From the NCBI GenBank assembly GCA_024403275.1, contig JAKSSD010000004.1, forward strand, positions 1-64,000: DNA of 64,000 nt, read 5' to 3'. Made by a program: the position numbers and the translations under genes. This stretch comes from Lachnospiraceae bacterium. GTDB lineage: Bacteria > Bacillota > Clostridia > Lachnospirales > Lachnospiraceae. The notes under the pieces were generated by a model that worked only from the letters and a program-made list of their open reading frames with translations, made no database searches and had not been told where the DNA came from. The number at the start of each line of letters is the position of its first letter. Within the stretch, counting starts at the first letter, position 1. This document shows, one piece after another, positions 1 through 8,369 of the stretch.

Positions 1-30
1 AAAAATCCTTCAATACGAATAAAAATAAAA

Positions 31-56
31 AACCAGACGAAGGTCTGGTTTTTTTT
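31..56. terminator. Bidirectional intrinsic terminator
   Basis: An 8-bp perfect stem (31-38 with 43-50) closes a GAAG tetraloop and is followed by a T-run on the plus strand; an A-run before the stem gives a T-run on the minus strand as well. It lies about 50 nt past the stop of the minus-strand alarmone synthetase, so it probably ends that transcript and also whatever lies upstream of the window. Confidence 0.85.
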
Positions 57-102
57 AACGCAATTTAATATTTTGCCATTTGAATTGTTTTGAATAATCA
101 GA

Positions 103-813
103 TTAGTAATGATTGGTAGTCATTGTCTCCTCAGTGTATTTAGGGAAAATCTGATTCTTGATTTCCTGCATCTTAGAATCCATTTCTGTGATTGTATTAG
201 CACAATCAAGAAGCTGAGCACTGATAGACTGAGAAATCTCATCTGTAAGATCTTTCTTATAACGCATCTCGTGTTCAAGACTTGCCCAGAAATCCATGGC
301 AATGGTACGAAGCTGAACTTCAACCTTGAGATATTCCTTATGTTCTGAGAAGAATACAGGAATCTCAATAATCATGTGATAACTTCTGTAACCATTTGAC
401 TTTGGTGCACGGATGTAATCCTTGTAATTAACAAGTCGGATATCATCCTGTTTAAGAATCATGTCCGCGATTTCATAGATATCATCTACAAAAGGACATA
501 CAACTCTGATACCTGCTACGTCAGAAACCTCATCCTGAATATTATCAAGGGTGAATGGAAGATTCTTTCTAGTGAGTTTGCCTCTAATACTCTTAATAGT
601 TTTAATTCTTGAATATATTGAATGGATAGGATTTCTTTTGTTTTTAATCTGTAACTCTTCATTGAGTACTTCGAATTTGGTTCTTACTTCTCTGATAGCA
701 CATGAGTATTTAACCATTAACTCTTTGTACTGCTCAAGAGCGGCATTAAGTTCTTCAGCTGTGAACTGGGCCTTAAGCTCTTCTAAGAGTTCTAAATTGT
801 CATCATTATGCAT
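103..813 (-). CDS. relQ: Small alarmone synthetase, RelQ type GTP pyrophosphokinase
   Basis: Makes (p)ppGpp from ATP and GTP/GDP as a single-domain, cytosolic synthetase with no HD hydrolase, TGS or ACT domain. At 236 residues it fits RelQ/YjbM. The synthetase core runs from about residue 60 to 190: DVAGIR at 98-103, the GTP-site segment YKDYIRAPKSNGYRSYH at 130-146, EVQLRT at 165-170 and FWASLEH at 175-181. A helical N-terminal segment and a C-terminal helix fit the tetramer-forming helices of the family. Start chosen because a strong G-rich ribosome binding site (AGGGGGG on the minus strand) lies just upstream. It is monocistronic, divergent from the peptidase gene. A full-length Rel lies at 28991, so the cell has at least two alarmone enzymes. 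Confidence 0.93.
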   Translation of the reverse strand: MHNDDNLELLEELKAQFTAEELNAALEQYKELMVKYSCAIREVRTKFEVLNEELQIKNKRNPIHSIYSRIKTIKSIRGKLTRKNLPFTLDNIQDEVSDVAGIRVVCPFVDDIYEIADMILKQDDIRLVNYKDYIRAPKSNGYRSYHMIIEIPVFFSEHKEYLKVEVQLRTIAMDFWASLEHEMRYKKDLTDEISQSISAQLLDCANTITEMDSKMQEIKNQIFPKYTEETMTTNHY

Positions 814-1003
814 ATTCTGCCCCCCTTTTATGGCTATCTCTATTTTAGCATATTAGCGAATAAAAGTGTATAGAAATAATGTTAAAAATATGTTAAGATG
901 ACTTGGTGAGTTTATCCTAAAAATTGATAATTATTTCAACTATGAAAAGATGAGAATTTACAGGTATTTTGACCTGCCTTTTAATTATTTATAGATTGCT
1001 TTA

Positions 1004-1123
1004 ATGGGCGAGGTATTTATAAAGGATGATATGCATATAGGCATTGCTTTGGCTATAGATGAAACAGGCGGAGTGATTATACCAGCTTGTAAGCTTAATA
1101 TAGATGGAGGATATAATGAGTAG
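1004..1123 (+). other. 39-codon open frame, possible E2 acyltransferase remnant
   Basis: In the 290-nt gap between the alarmone synthetase and the peptidase, an ATG at 1004 opens 39 codons ending in TAG, overlapping the peptidase start. The peptide contains MHIGIALAIDETGGVIIPA, which loosely resembles the strand pair of the catalytic domain of 2-oxo-acid dehydrogenase E2 proteins (pattern IGVAV..GLVVPV). No ribosome binding site is obvious. It could be a gene scrap, a leader peptide or chance. A short hairpin (961-965 with 972-976) lies just upstream. Low confidence. Confidence 0.2.
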
Positions 1124-2540
1124 AACTCTTGAATTATTTAAAGAAATTTGTGCTATACCACATGGTTCATATAATGTGGATGCTATAAGTGATTATCTTG
1201 TAGATTTTGCTAAGAAGAACAATTTAATTTATAGACAGGATGAAGAGAAAAATGTAATCATCCGTAAGAAAGCATATCCAGGGTATGAGAATCTTCCAGG
1301 TGTTATTATTCAGGGCCATATGGACATGGTTGCAGTTAAGACAGAAGAATGCACACTTGATCTTGAAAAGGATGGCCTTATTGTTAAAGAAGAAGATGGT
1401 TATCTTTTTGCAGAGGGAACTTCACTAGGTGGAGATGATGGTATTGCAGTTGCGTATGCATTAGCAATTCTTGAGGATGAAAATATTAAACATCCAGAGC
1501 TTGAATGTATTTTTACTGTTAATGAAGAAGTCGGACTTCTTGGCGCACAGGTTATTGATTTATCAGACATAAAGGGTAAATACCTTATAAATATTGACTC
1601 AGAGGAGGAAGGTGTTATTACAACTTCCTGCGCAGGAGGAGTAGTTCTTTCATCACTTCTTCGTTTAGATAGAGATTTGGATATGTACGGTACTCTATAT
1701 TCTGTAAATATGAAAGGTTTCAAGGGTGGTCATTCTGGTACAGCTATTCATGAAGGAAGAGCAAATGCCAGCCACGTAATGGGAAGATTTTTAAAAGAAA
1801 TAGAGAAAAAGGGAAAGATTAATATTCTTGATCTTCAAAGTGGTGAAAAGGATAATGCAATTCCTAATTTCGCCAAAGCAATTTTTGCTACTGATCTGGA
1901 TGAAGAGAGTTTCAAAAAGACAGTTCTTGATTTCGATTCTTTGATAAATGAAGAGTATAAGGGTAGAGATAATGAAATAGAAATAGTAGTTACACCGCTT
2001 GATTACTCAAATGAGGATAAGAAGTTAATTGGAGATAAATCATTAGTTATTATAGATATCTTGAATTCCGTTCCTGATGGTGTTGTAAGTATGTGTGACG
2101 GAATTGATATGGTTAAGACAAGTCTTAATCTTGGAATCACCAAGATAGATCAGGATGGTCTTAAATTGGAGTTTTGTCTTAGAAGCTCTTCAAAGGAAGA
2201 AAAAGAAGCTCTTAAAGAAAAGCTTGGTACTATTCTTATTAAGAAAGGTTGCGAACTCGCTTTGTCAGGAGATTATCCAGGATGGGATTATAATAGCGAT
2301 TCAATGCTTCAAAAGATTACTGTTGAAAGTTATAAGGAACTCTATAAGGAGGAACCTTTGGTTACAGGAGTGCATGCAGGTTTGGAATGTGGAATTCTTC
2401 TTGATAAGAAGAGTGATCTTGACTGCATTTCAATCGGACCAAATATTCTTAATATTCATACAACGGATGAGAAGCTTGATCTTGCAAGTACAGAGAGAAC
2501 TTGGAATCTTATTGTAAAGATTCTTGAAAATATTAAATAA
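1116..2540 (+). CDS. pepD: Aminoacyl-histidine dipeptidase (PepD, M20 family)
   Basis: A cytosolic di-zinc dipeptidase that cleaves Xaa-His and other dipeptides. The M20 signature is clear: QGHMDM with the metal ligands near residues 68 and 70, the GGDDGIA segment near 108-115 that carries the bridging aspartate, and NEEVGLLGA with the catalytic and metal-binding glutamates near 137-140; a C-terminal HTTDE segment carries another ligand. Length (474 residues) is normal for PepD. The start at 1116 is preferred over the in-frame ATG at 1104 because GGAGG (1106-1110) sits 5 nt before 1116 and overlaps the earlier ATG. It is first in a co-directional group with an NhaC antiporter and a flavin reductase, with a gap of 23 nt. 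Confidence 0.93.
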   Translation: MSRTLELFKEICAIPHGSYNVDAISDYLVDFAKKNNLIYRQDEEKNVIIRKKAYPGYENLPGVIIQGHMDMVAVKTEECTLDLEKDGLIVKEEDGYLFAEGTSLGGDDGIAVAYALAILEDENIKHPELECIFTVNEEVGLLGAQVIDLSDIKGKYLINIDSEEEGVITTSCAGGVVLSSLLRLDRDLDMYGTLYSVNMKGFKGGHSGTAIHEGRANASHVMGRFLKEIEKKGKINILDLQSGEKDNAIPNFAKAIFATDLDEESFKKTVLDFDSLINEEYKGRDNEIEIVVTPLDYSNEDKKLIGDKSLVIIDILNSVPDGVVSMCDGIDMVKTSLNLGITKIDQDGLKLEFCLRSSSKEEKEALKEKLGTILIKKGCELALSGDYPGWDYNSDSMLQKITVESYKELYKEEPLVTGVHAGLECGILLDKKSDLDCISIGPNILNIHTTDEKLDLASTERTWNLIVKILENIK

Positions 2541-2563
2541 AGAGGGATTTAGGAGGTTATCTT

Positions 2564-4093
2564 ATGGAAGGAACTTTTTGGGCGTTAGTACCACCATTAA
2601 TCGCTATAGTGTTGGCACTTATTACGAAGGAGGCTTATTCTTCGTTATTTGTTGGAGTGGTAATAGGAGCAATGTTTGTTGCAGGCTTTAATCCTGTAGG
2701 AACAATGGATGCTATTATTAATGATGGAATAATACCAGCAATTTCAGGTAATGCAGGTATATTCTTATTCCTTGTTATTCTTGGAATTATTGTTGCACTT
2801 ATTAATGCAGCAGGAGGCTCAGCAGCTTTTGGACGTTGGGCAGAGAAGAATATAAAGAGCAAGGTTGGAGCGCAACTTGCTACTTTTGTTCTTGGTATTC
2901 TTATTTTCGTAGATGATTATTTTAACTGTCTTACAGTAGGCTCGGTTATGAGGCCGATTACGGATTCTAAAAAGATATCAAGAGCCAAGCTTTCATATCT
3001 TATTGATGCTACAGCGGCTCCAATATGTATGATTGCACCTATATCATCATGGGCAGCAGCGGTTGCAGGCGTAGCAGCAGATACAAATAGTGGGCTTAAC
3101 GGAATCCAGCTTTTCTGTAGTGCTATTAAATATAACTATTATTCATTACTTACATTTGTATTTGTAATTGGACTTATTCTTTTGAAATTTGATTACGGCC
3201 CAATGGCTAAATTTGAAAAGGATGCTGATAAGGGACTTCTTGGTGGTCTCGCGAAGAAAGAGGATGAGGCTATTAATCCTAAGGGAAGAGTTATCGATCT
3301 TATTCTTCCTGTAGTTGTACTCATTATTACCTGTGTAATTGGTATGATTTACATCGGCGGATTCTTTGGCACTGACCTTTGGGGTGGAACAGATACTAAA
3401 TTTGATTTTATTGGTGCATTTGCTAATACAGATTCAACAGTAGGTCTTCCATGGGGAGCACTTATTGCACTTGTATTTACAATTATTTACCTTGTAGCAA
3501 GAAGAGTAGTATCCTTCAAGGAGGCTATGGCATGTGTTCCAAAGGGCTTTATAGCAATGGTACCTGCAATGCTTATTCTTACACTTGCTGTATCACTTAA
3601 GTCTATGACAAGTACTCTGGGAGCTGCAGAATTTGTTCATGATTTGATGGAAGGTGCAGCTGGAAATCTATACGCATTGTTACCAGCAGTAATATTTGTT
3701 GTTGCCTGCATACTTGCATTTGCAACAGGAACATCATGGGGAACATTTGGAATTTTGATTCCAATCGTCACAGCTATATTCCCAACAGACAGCACACTCT
3801 TTATTATGGGTATTTCAGCATGTTGTGCTGGTGCGGTTTGCGGTGATCACTGTTCACCTATTTCAGATACAACAATTATGGCATCTGCTGGTGCTCAGAT
3901 AGAACATGTGAATCATGTATCAACACAGATTCCATACGCTTTGACAGTTGCTGGAATTTCATTCCTTACATATATATTTGTTGGATTCTTACCAAAGCAA
4001 AATCCAGTAATTGGTATCATTTTTGGTGTAGTTCTTACAGTGGGCGTATTATTTGCACTTAAATATATTTTTAAACCAAAGAAGGAAGCATAA
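2564..4093 (+). CDS. Na+/H+ antiporter, NhaC family
   Basis: A polytopic inner-membrane transporter of 509 residues with roughly a dozen hydrophobic segments. Family hallmarks are VDDYFNCLTVGSVMRP near residues 122-138 and CGDHCSPISDTTIMASAGA near 427-445, both typical of NhaC and the related malate/lactate antiporters (MleN, YqkI). Expected role is exchange of cytoplasmic Na+ for H+, or coupled exchange of small carboxylates; the substrate cannot be fixed from sequence. An AGGAGG ribosome binding site precedes the ATG. It follows the dipeptidase by 23 nt and is followed by a flavin reductase gene, so the three are probably co-transcribed. Confidence 0.9.
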   Translation: MEGTFWALVPPLIAIVLALITKEAYSSLFVGVVIGAMFVAGFNPVGTMDAIINDGIIPAISGNAGIFLFLVILGIIVALINAAGGSAAFGRWAEKNIKSKVGAQLATFVLGILIFVDDYFNCLTVGSVMRPITDSKKISRAKLSYLIDATAAPICMIAPISSWAAAVAGVAADTNSGLNGIQLFCSAIKYNYYSLLTFVFVIGLILLKFDYGPMAKFEKDADKGLLGGLAKKEDEAINPKGRVIDLILPVVVLIITCVIGMIYIGGFFGTDLWGGTDTKFDFIGAFANTDSTVGLPWGALIALVFTIIYLVARRVVSFKEAMACVPKGFIAMVPAMLILTLAVSLKSMTSTLGAAEFVHDLMEGAAGNLYALLPAVIFVVACILAFATGTSWGTFGILIPIVTAIFPTDSTLFIMGISACCAGAVCGDHCSPISDTTIMASAGAQIEHVNHVSTQIPYALTVAGISFLTYIFVGFLPKQNPVIGIIFGVVLTVGVLFALKYIFKPKKEA

Positions 4094-4125
4094 AAGCTTT
4101 TTCTTAAAGAAAACAAGAGGTGACT

Positions 4126-4695
4126 ATGAGCAGACAAAACTGGAGACCAGGGAATATGTTATATCCCCTTCCGGCAATAATGGTATCTTGCCAGAGAGAG
4201 GGAGAAAAACCGAATATTATTACATTAGCCTGGGCTGGTACAATCTGTTCAGATCCAGTAATGGTATCGATATCAGTAAGGCCTGAAAGGTATTCACATG
4301 ATATTATTAAGGAGACAGGTGAATTTGTTATAAATCTGACTACTAAGGATTTGGCTTTTGCTACTGATTATTGTGGAGTTAAGTCAGGCAGAGATATTGA
4401 TAAATTTAAGGAGATGAAGCTTACTCCTTTAGCAAGTGAGAAAGTTAAATGTCCAGGAATTGCAGAGAGTCCGTTATGCCTTGAATGCCGAGTTGAAGAG
4501 TATAAAGAACTTGGAAGTCACACGATGTTTATAGCTAAAGTTGTAAATGTCAGTGTTGATGAAAAATATATGGATAATAAAGGTAAATTCTATTTGAACA
4601 ACTCAGATCTTATTGCCTATTCCCATGGTGAATATAAAGAATTGGGTAAAACTATAGGCAAATTTGGTTATTCTGTCAAAAAAACAAAAAAATAA
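4126..4695 (+). CDS. Flavin reductase family (FMN-binding) protein
   Basis: About 189 residues matching the flavin-reductase-like/FMN-binding split-barrel family: PLPAIMVSCQ near residues 12-21, the TLAWAGTICSDPVMVSIS segment and RYSHDII, then FVINLTT and the CGVKSGRDIDKF stretch, where FMN phosphate and the isoalloxazine ring are normally held. These proteins are NAD(P)H:flavin oxidoreductases or bind FMN for partner enzymes; the partner is not evident here. The ATG at 4126 is preferred over the GTG at 4120 because AAGAGG (4115-4120) is a well-placed ribosome binding site for 4126 and would overlap the GTG. Last gene of the pepD group. Confidence 0.88.
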   Translation: MSRQNWRPGNMLYPLPAIMVSCQREGEKPNIITLAWAGTICSDPVMVSISVRPERYSHDIIKETGEFVINLTTKDLAFATDYCGVKSGRDIDKFKEMKLTPLASEKVKCPGIAESPLCLECRVEEYKELGSHTMFIAKVVNVSVDEKYMDNKGKFYLNNSDLIAYSHGEYKELGKTIGKFGYSVKKTKK

Positions 4696-4715
4696 ATTAT
4701 TGGAGTTGTTCATAA

Positions 4716-4743
4716 TTGACTTATTTAATCCATGAGTTATAAT
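4716..4743 (+). promoter_or_regulatory. Sigma-A type promoter
   Basis: TTGACT (4716-4721) and TATAAT (4738-4743) are separated by 16 bp, about 35 nt before the zinc-ribbon protein start. This is one of the best promoter matches in the window and marks the two downstream small genes as their own unit. Confidence 0.75.
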
Positions 4744-4777
4744 TATTATATAAATAAAATGTTGGGGGAAAACGGAT

Positions 4778-5125
4778 ATGGCATGGGCTAAAAAAGATGG
4801 ATCAGGAGCAGAAATTAAATCCATCGAGAACTCACTCAGAACAGTAAATGAACGTAAACATGATATGATTTATAAGTTAGGTGAGTTGTATTACGAGCAG
4901 TTTAAAGATGCTGAAATTGAAAATGAAGACTTTAAGAGCAAGGTTGATATCATCAACAAGCTTGATTATAATTGTAAGGTATGGAATAATCGCAAACTCA
5001 AAACACAGGGGATGAGAAGCTGTGATGGTTGTGGTAATATCTTACCTTATGAAAGCTTCTTTTGTAATAAGTGTGGCGTTAAGCTTGATGCAGTGGCTGA
5101 GGAATTGGTTATCATTCAGGACTAG
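4778..5125 (+). CDS. Small helical protein with C-terminal zinc ribbon
   Basis: Not a family I can name. The first 75 of 115 residues are charged and predicted helical (probable coiled coil around 12-60); the C-terminus holds a two-knuckle zinc ribbon, Cys82-x2-Cys85 and Cys96-x2-Cys99, of the type seen in zinc-ribbon domains of Firmicutes regulators and membrane proteins. There is no membrane segment. A GGGGG ribosome binding site sits before the ATG, under a near-consensus promoter. The next gene follows 35 nt later and the pair ends at a strong terminator, so they form a short operon. The role could be metal- or nucleic-acid-linked; nothing in the neighbourhood decides it. Confidence 0.8.
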   Translation: MAWAKKDGSGAEIKSIENSLRTVNERKHDMIYKLGELYYEQFKDAEIENEDFKSKVDIINKLDYNCKVWNNRKLKTQGMRSCDGCGNILPYESFFCNKCGVKLDAVAEELVIIQD

Positions 5126-5160
5126 ACAGCATTTCATAATTAACGAAAGGGGAGATTTAT

Positions 5161-5364
5161 ATGGCACAGGAATTCTATATAGCACACAATACAAGAACTG
5201 ATGAATATTTGGCTGAAAGAAAGCTACTTTCTCGATTCTATATGACGGACGATGTTACAAGCGCTGTAAAGTGTAAAGATGAAATGGAGCTTCGTCGTAA
5301 GATAGATAAAGCGAATGTTGATTATAAGTCTCAACTTGTTATTGAAACTATTAAAGTTTACTAA
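5161..5364 (+). CDS. Hypothetical small protein (67 aa)
   Basis: Unrecognised, soluble and charged, with no signal peptide, cysteine pair or membrane segment (one cysteine, in KCKDE). It is likely real: a perfect AAAGGGG ribosome binding site precedes the ATG, codon use matches the neighbours, it lies 35 nt after the zinc-ribbon gene, and an intrinsic terminator follows seven bases after its stop. It may act together with that zinc-ribbon protein. No function is proposed. Confidence 0.75.
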   Translation: MAQEFYIAHNTRTDEYLAERKLLSRFYMTDDVTSAVKCKDEMELRRKIDKANVDYKSQLVIETIKVY

Positions 5365-5370
5365 ATTTAG

Positions 5371-5395
5371 GCCCTTCTTTTTAGAAGGGCTTTTT
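5371..5395 (+). terminator. Intrinsic terminator
   Basis: A perfect 8-bp stem (5371-5378 with 5383-5390), TTTT loop and T-run end the two-gene zinc-ribbon operon. Confidence 0.88.
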
Positions 5396-5406
5396 AATTT
5401 AATGTG

Positions 5407-5435
5407 TTTACTTTCGTGCTTTAAAGTGCAATAAT
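5407..5435 (+). promoter_or_regulatory. Possible promoter for the acyl-CoA synthetase gene
   Basis: TTTACT (5407-5412) and AATAAT (5430-5435) lie 17 bp apart, with a second -10-like TATAAG at 5435-5440. Position between the terminator and the gene fits, but the match is only moderate. Confidence 0.4.
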
Positions 5436-5480
5436 ATAAGAGTGCGTTTACACAGAATTTTTAATGGGGGACATTTAATT

Positions 5481-7118
5481 ATGCCAATTACAGAATTATT
5501 GGACAGAAATAGTCGTGAACATGGTTCGGAAATCTGTCTTGTTGAGATTAATCCAGAGGTAACAGAAGTTAGAAGAGTTACATGGAAAGAATATGATTTG
5601 ATCGAGGCTAATCCTACTACACATTATAGAAGAGAAATCACATGGAACGTATTTGAAGAAAAGGCAAATAGATTTGCCAATATGCTTCTTTCAAGAGGAG
5701 TGAAGAAGGGCGATAAGGTAGCGATTCTTCTTATGAACTGTCTTGAATGGCTTCCTATTTACTTTGGTATTTTGAAAACTGGTGCTATTGCAGTACCATT
5801 GAATTTCAGATATGCATCTGACGAAATCGATTATTGTCTTGATTTAGCAGATGTTGACATTCTTGTATTCGGACCAGAATTCATTGGTCGTGTAGAAGAA
5901 ATCGCAGAGAAAATTAGTAAGAATAGACTTTTGTTCTATGTTGGTGAGAACTGTCCTTCTTTTGCAGAGGATTATGTTTCACTTGTAGCTAACTGCTCAA
6001 GCCAGAATCCTAATATACCTATTACTGATGATGATTATGGTGCAATTTATTTCTCATCAGGTACTACAGGATTCCCTAAGGCTATTCTTCATAAGCATCG
6101 TTCACTTATGCATTCATGTGCATGTGAGCAGAATCACCATGGACAGCAAAGAGATGACGTATTCCTTTGTATTCCACCTCTTTATCATACAGGTGCCAAG
6201 ATGCACTGGTTTGGTTCATTATTATCCTGCTCAAAGGCGGTTATTCTTAAGGGTACTAAGCCAAAGGCAATTCTTGAGGCTGCCAGCTCAGAGAAATGTT
6301 CTATTGTATGGCTTCTTGTTCCATGGGCTCAGGATATTCTTGATGCAATTGATTCAGGCGAGATTAACTTAGCTGATTATGATTTATCGAAGTGGAGACT
6401 TATGCATATTGGTGCACAGCCTGTACCACCTTCACTTATTGCAAGATGGAAGAAGGTATTCCCTAATCATGAATATGATACAAACTATGGTCTTTCAGAA
6501 TCTATTGGACCAGGTTGCGTACATCTTGGAGTTGAGAACATTCATAAGGTTGGAGCAATTGGCAAAGCTGGTTACGGATGGGAAGTTAAGATTGTATCTC
6601 CAGATGGAGTAGAAGTTCCTCAGGGTGAAGTTGGTGAACTTATAGTTAAAGGTCCTGGTGTAATGGAATGTTACTATAAGGATGAGAAATCAACTAACGA
6701 AGTTCTTAAAGATGGATGGCTTTACACAGGTGATATGGCAAGAGCGGATGAAGATGGATTCATCTTTCTTGTAGACCGTAAGAAGGATGTTGTTATTTCT
6801 GGTGGAGAGAATATTTATCCAGTCCAGATTGAAGATTTCTTAAGACAGCATAATTCAATTAAGGATGTTGCAGTTATTGGTGTTCCTGATCCAAGACTTG
6901 GTGAAGCTACAGCAGCAATTATTGAAATAAAGCCAGGATTTACTCTTACAGAGGAAGAAGTAGAAGAGTTCTGCAAGAAGCTTCCAAGATATAAGAGACC
7001 AAGAAAGATTATTTTCGCTGATATTCCAAGAAATCCAACTGGTAAGATTGAGAAGCCAAAGCTTAGATCAATCTACTGCGTTGAAAATCTAGTTGCAGCA
7101 CAAAACGAGATTAAATAA
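5481..7118 (+). CDS. AMP-forming acyl-CoA synthetase/ligase (class I adenylate-forming)
   Basis: Activates a carboxylic acid with ATP to an acyl-adenylate and then forms the CoA thioester. Conserved motifs are present: P-loop-like SSGTTGFPKA (about residues 190-200), the YGLSES segment, DGWLYTGDMA with the catalytic aspartate, DRKKDVVISGGENIYP at the domain hinge, and PTGKIEKPKL with the adenylation lysine near 521. The acid cannot be predicted; the protein is most like medium/long-chain or aromatic acid ligases. Start at ATG 5481 (545 aa) because GGGGG (5466-5470) precedes it; the GTG at 5442 would add residues with no ribosome binding site. It stands alone, with no thiolase, dehydrogenase or transporter beside it. 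Confidence 0.9.
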   Translation: MPITELLDRNSREHGSEICLVEINPEVTEVRRVTWKEYDLIEANPTTHYRREITWNVFEEKANRFANMLLSRGVKKGDKVAILLMNCLEWLPIYFGILKTGAIAVPLNFRYASDEIDYCLDLADVDILVFGPEFIGRVEEIAEKISKNRLLFYVGENCPSFAEDYVSLVANCSSQNPNIPITDDDYGAIYFSSGTTGFPKAILHKHRSLMHSCACEQNHHGQQRDDVFLCIPPLYHTGAKMHWFGSLLSCSKAVILKGTKPKAILEAASSEKCSIVWLLVPWAQDILDAIDSGEINLADYDLSKWRLMHIGAQPVPPSLIARWKKVFPNHEYDTNYGLSESIGPGCVHLGVENIHKVGAIGKAGYGWEVKIVSPDGVEVPQGEVGELIVKGPGVMECYYKDEKSTNEVLKDGWLYTGDMARADEDGFIFLVDRKKDVVISGGENIYPVQIEDFLRQHNSIKDVAVIGVPDPRLGEATAAIIEIKPGFTLTEEEVEEFCKKLPRYKRPRKIIFADIPRNPTGKIEKPKLRSIYCVENLVAAQNEIK

Positions 7119-7138
7119 AAATACATTTAGAAATTAAA

Positions 7139-7167
7139 AAAGCCGGGATAAAACCCGGCTTTAATTT
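7139..7167. terminator. Bidirectional intrinsic terminator
   Basis: A 9-bp stem (7139-7147 with 7154-7162) flanked by an A-rich run on the left and a T-rich run on the right. It serves both converging genes: the acyl-CoA synthetase (plus) and the DHH phosphoesterase (minus). Confidence 0.85.
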
Positions 7168-7211
7168 TTATTGATTTTGTTTTCGTTTGTTGTAAGTAGC
7201 TTTCAAACAAA

Positions 7212-8126
7212 TTATTTATAATTAACGATATCAGAAATAAGATTCTTGATGTTTTCATCCATTACTTCATCTTCAAACTGACATGTACCAACGGCTTTGT
7301 GACCACCACCGCCATACTTAAGCATAAGTGAACCTACATCGACATTTGAAGTTCTGTTTAAAATACTATATCCAACGGCGCAGGAACAACCCTTTCCACC
7401 TTTACCATTTACAATCCACATTGAAATGTTCTGTTCAGGATACATTGAATAAATCATAAATCTGTTTCCTGAATAGATTGGGTCAACACCTCTTAAGTCT
7501 GAAATAATCAAATCGCCCTCAACTCTTGTGTGAGCTTTAACCATTTCCTTAAATAGAGCTTCCTGCTCAAAGTAAACTTCAATTCTTTCTTTAACATCAG
7601 GAAGAGAGAGGATTTCGTCTGTATCCATTGTACGACAAGCTTCAATAAGCTTCTCCATTAACTGATAATTAGAAATAGTGAAGTTTCTCCATCTTCCAAG
7701 ACCAGTACGAGGATCCATAAGGAAACCTACGAGAACCCAGCCAGAAGGATGCTGAATATCTTCAATGGAAAGATGACCAGAATCAACCTTGTCTACAGCT
7801 TCCATCATTTCATCGAAATGTGCAAATCTTTCCTTGCCACCATAATACTCATAAATAATTCTTGCACATGATGGAGTAACACGGCTTTCACCTTTATATT
7901 TACCTTCGAGCTGATTTCTTTCATGCTCACTTGAATGATGATCAAACCAAAGTCCACATCCTTCTACAAATGGAACATTTGCAAGACAATCATTCTCAGT
8001 AACTTCAACAAGACCATCTTGTAAATCCTTTGGATGAGCGAATTTCCAGGAATCGATAATACCGGCTTCTTTAAGAAGGGCACCGCATGCTAAACCATCA
8101 AAATCTGAACGTGTAATCAATCTCAT
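7212..8126 (-). CDS. DHH-family phosphoesterase (exopolyphosphatase-like)
   Basis: A 304-residue protein with a complete DHH/DHHA1 layout: N-terminal SDFDG (Asp8 and Asp10 as metal ligands), the DHH triad at 62-64 in WFDHHSSE, and the C-terminal glycine motif GGGGHKAVG at 272-280. Such proteins hydrolyse phosphodiester or phosphoanhydride bonds with Mn2+. This subgroup is often called exopolyphosphatase-related, but substrates such as short RNA or cyclic dinucleotides are equally possible. Start supported by AGGGGTG upstream on the minus strand. Monocistronic, convergent with the acyl-CoA synthetase and divergent from rho. Two other DHH proteins (NrnA, RecJ) lie elsewhere in the window. Confidence 0.85.
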   Translation of the reverse strand: MRLITRSDFDGLACGALLKEAGIIDSWKFAHPKDLQDGLVEVTENDCLANVPFVEGCGLWFDHHSSEHERNQLEGKYKGESRVTPSCARIIYEYYGGKERFAHFDEMMEAVDKVDSGHLSIEDIQHPSGWVLVGFLMDPRTGLGRWRNFTISNYQLMEKLIEACRTMDTDEILSLPDVKERIEVYFEQEALFKEMVKAHTRVEGDLIISDLRGVDPIYSGNRFMIYSMYPEQNISMWIVNGKGGKGCSCAVGYSILNRTSNVDVGSLMLKYGGGGHKAVGTCQFEDEVMDENIKNLISDIVNYK

Positions 8127-8261
8127 ATCTGTACACCCCTATACATAATATTTTTGTTTACGAACCTGTATAAATTATACTTTATTCATATATGATTTTC
8201 AAGAAATTACTAATTATAATAGATACTATTTAAGTACTATATAGAAATAAGAAATCATAAC

Positions 8262-8289
8262 TTGCATATTAATGCAGATGATGTATAAT
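8262..8289 (+). promoter_or_regulatory. rho promoter
   Basis: TTGCAT (8262-8267) and TATAAT (8284-8289), 16-bp spacer. Predicted transcription start near 8296, leaving a leader of about 75 nt before rho. Confidence 0.65.
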
Positions 8290-8304
8290 TATATTATTCT
8301 TAGT

Positions 8305-8334
8305 GATCTGGGGGTAACAGTATTCAGCCAGATC
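8305..8334 (+). promoter_or_regulatory. Leader hairpin upstream of rho
   Basis: A 7-bp perfect inverted repeat (8305-8311 with 8328-8334) with a 16-nt loop falls between the predicted start of transcription and the rho ribosome binding site; a run of seven T follows at about 8347. It could be a weak attenuator or simple leader structure. Rho is autoregulated in several bacteria, but nothing here shows the mechanism. Confidence 0.4.
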
Positions 8335-8369
8335 GGATTCCCATTTGTTTTTTTATATTTGGAGGAAAT

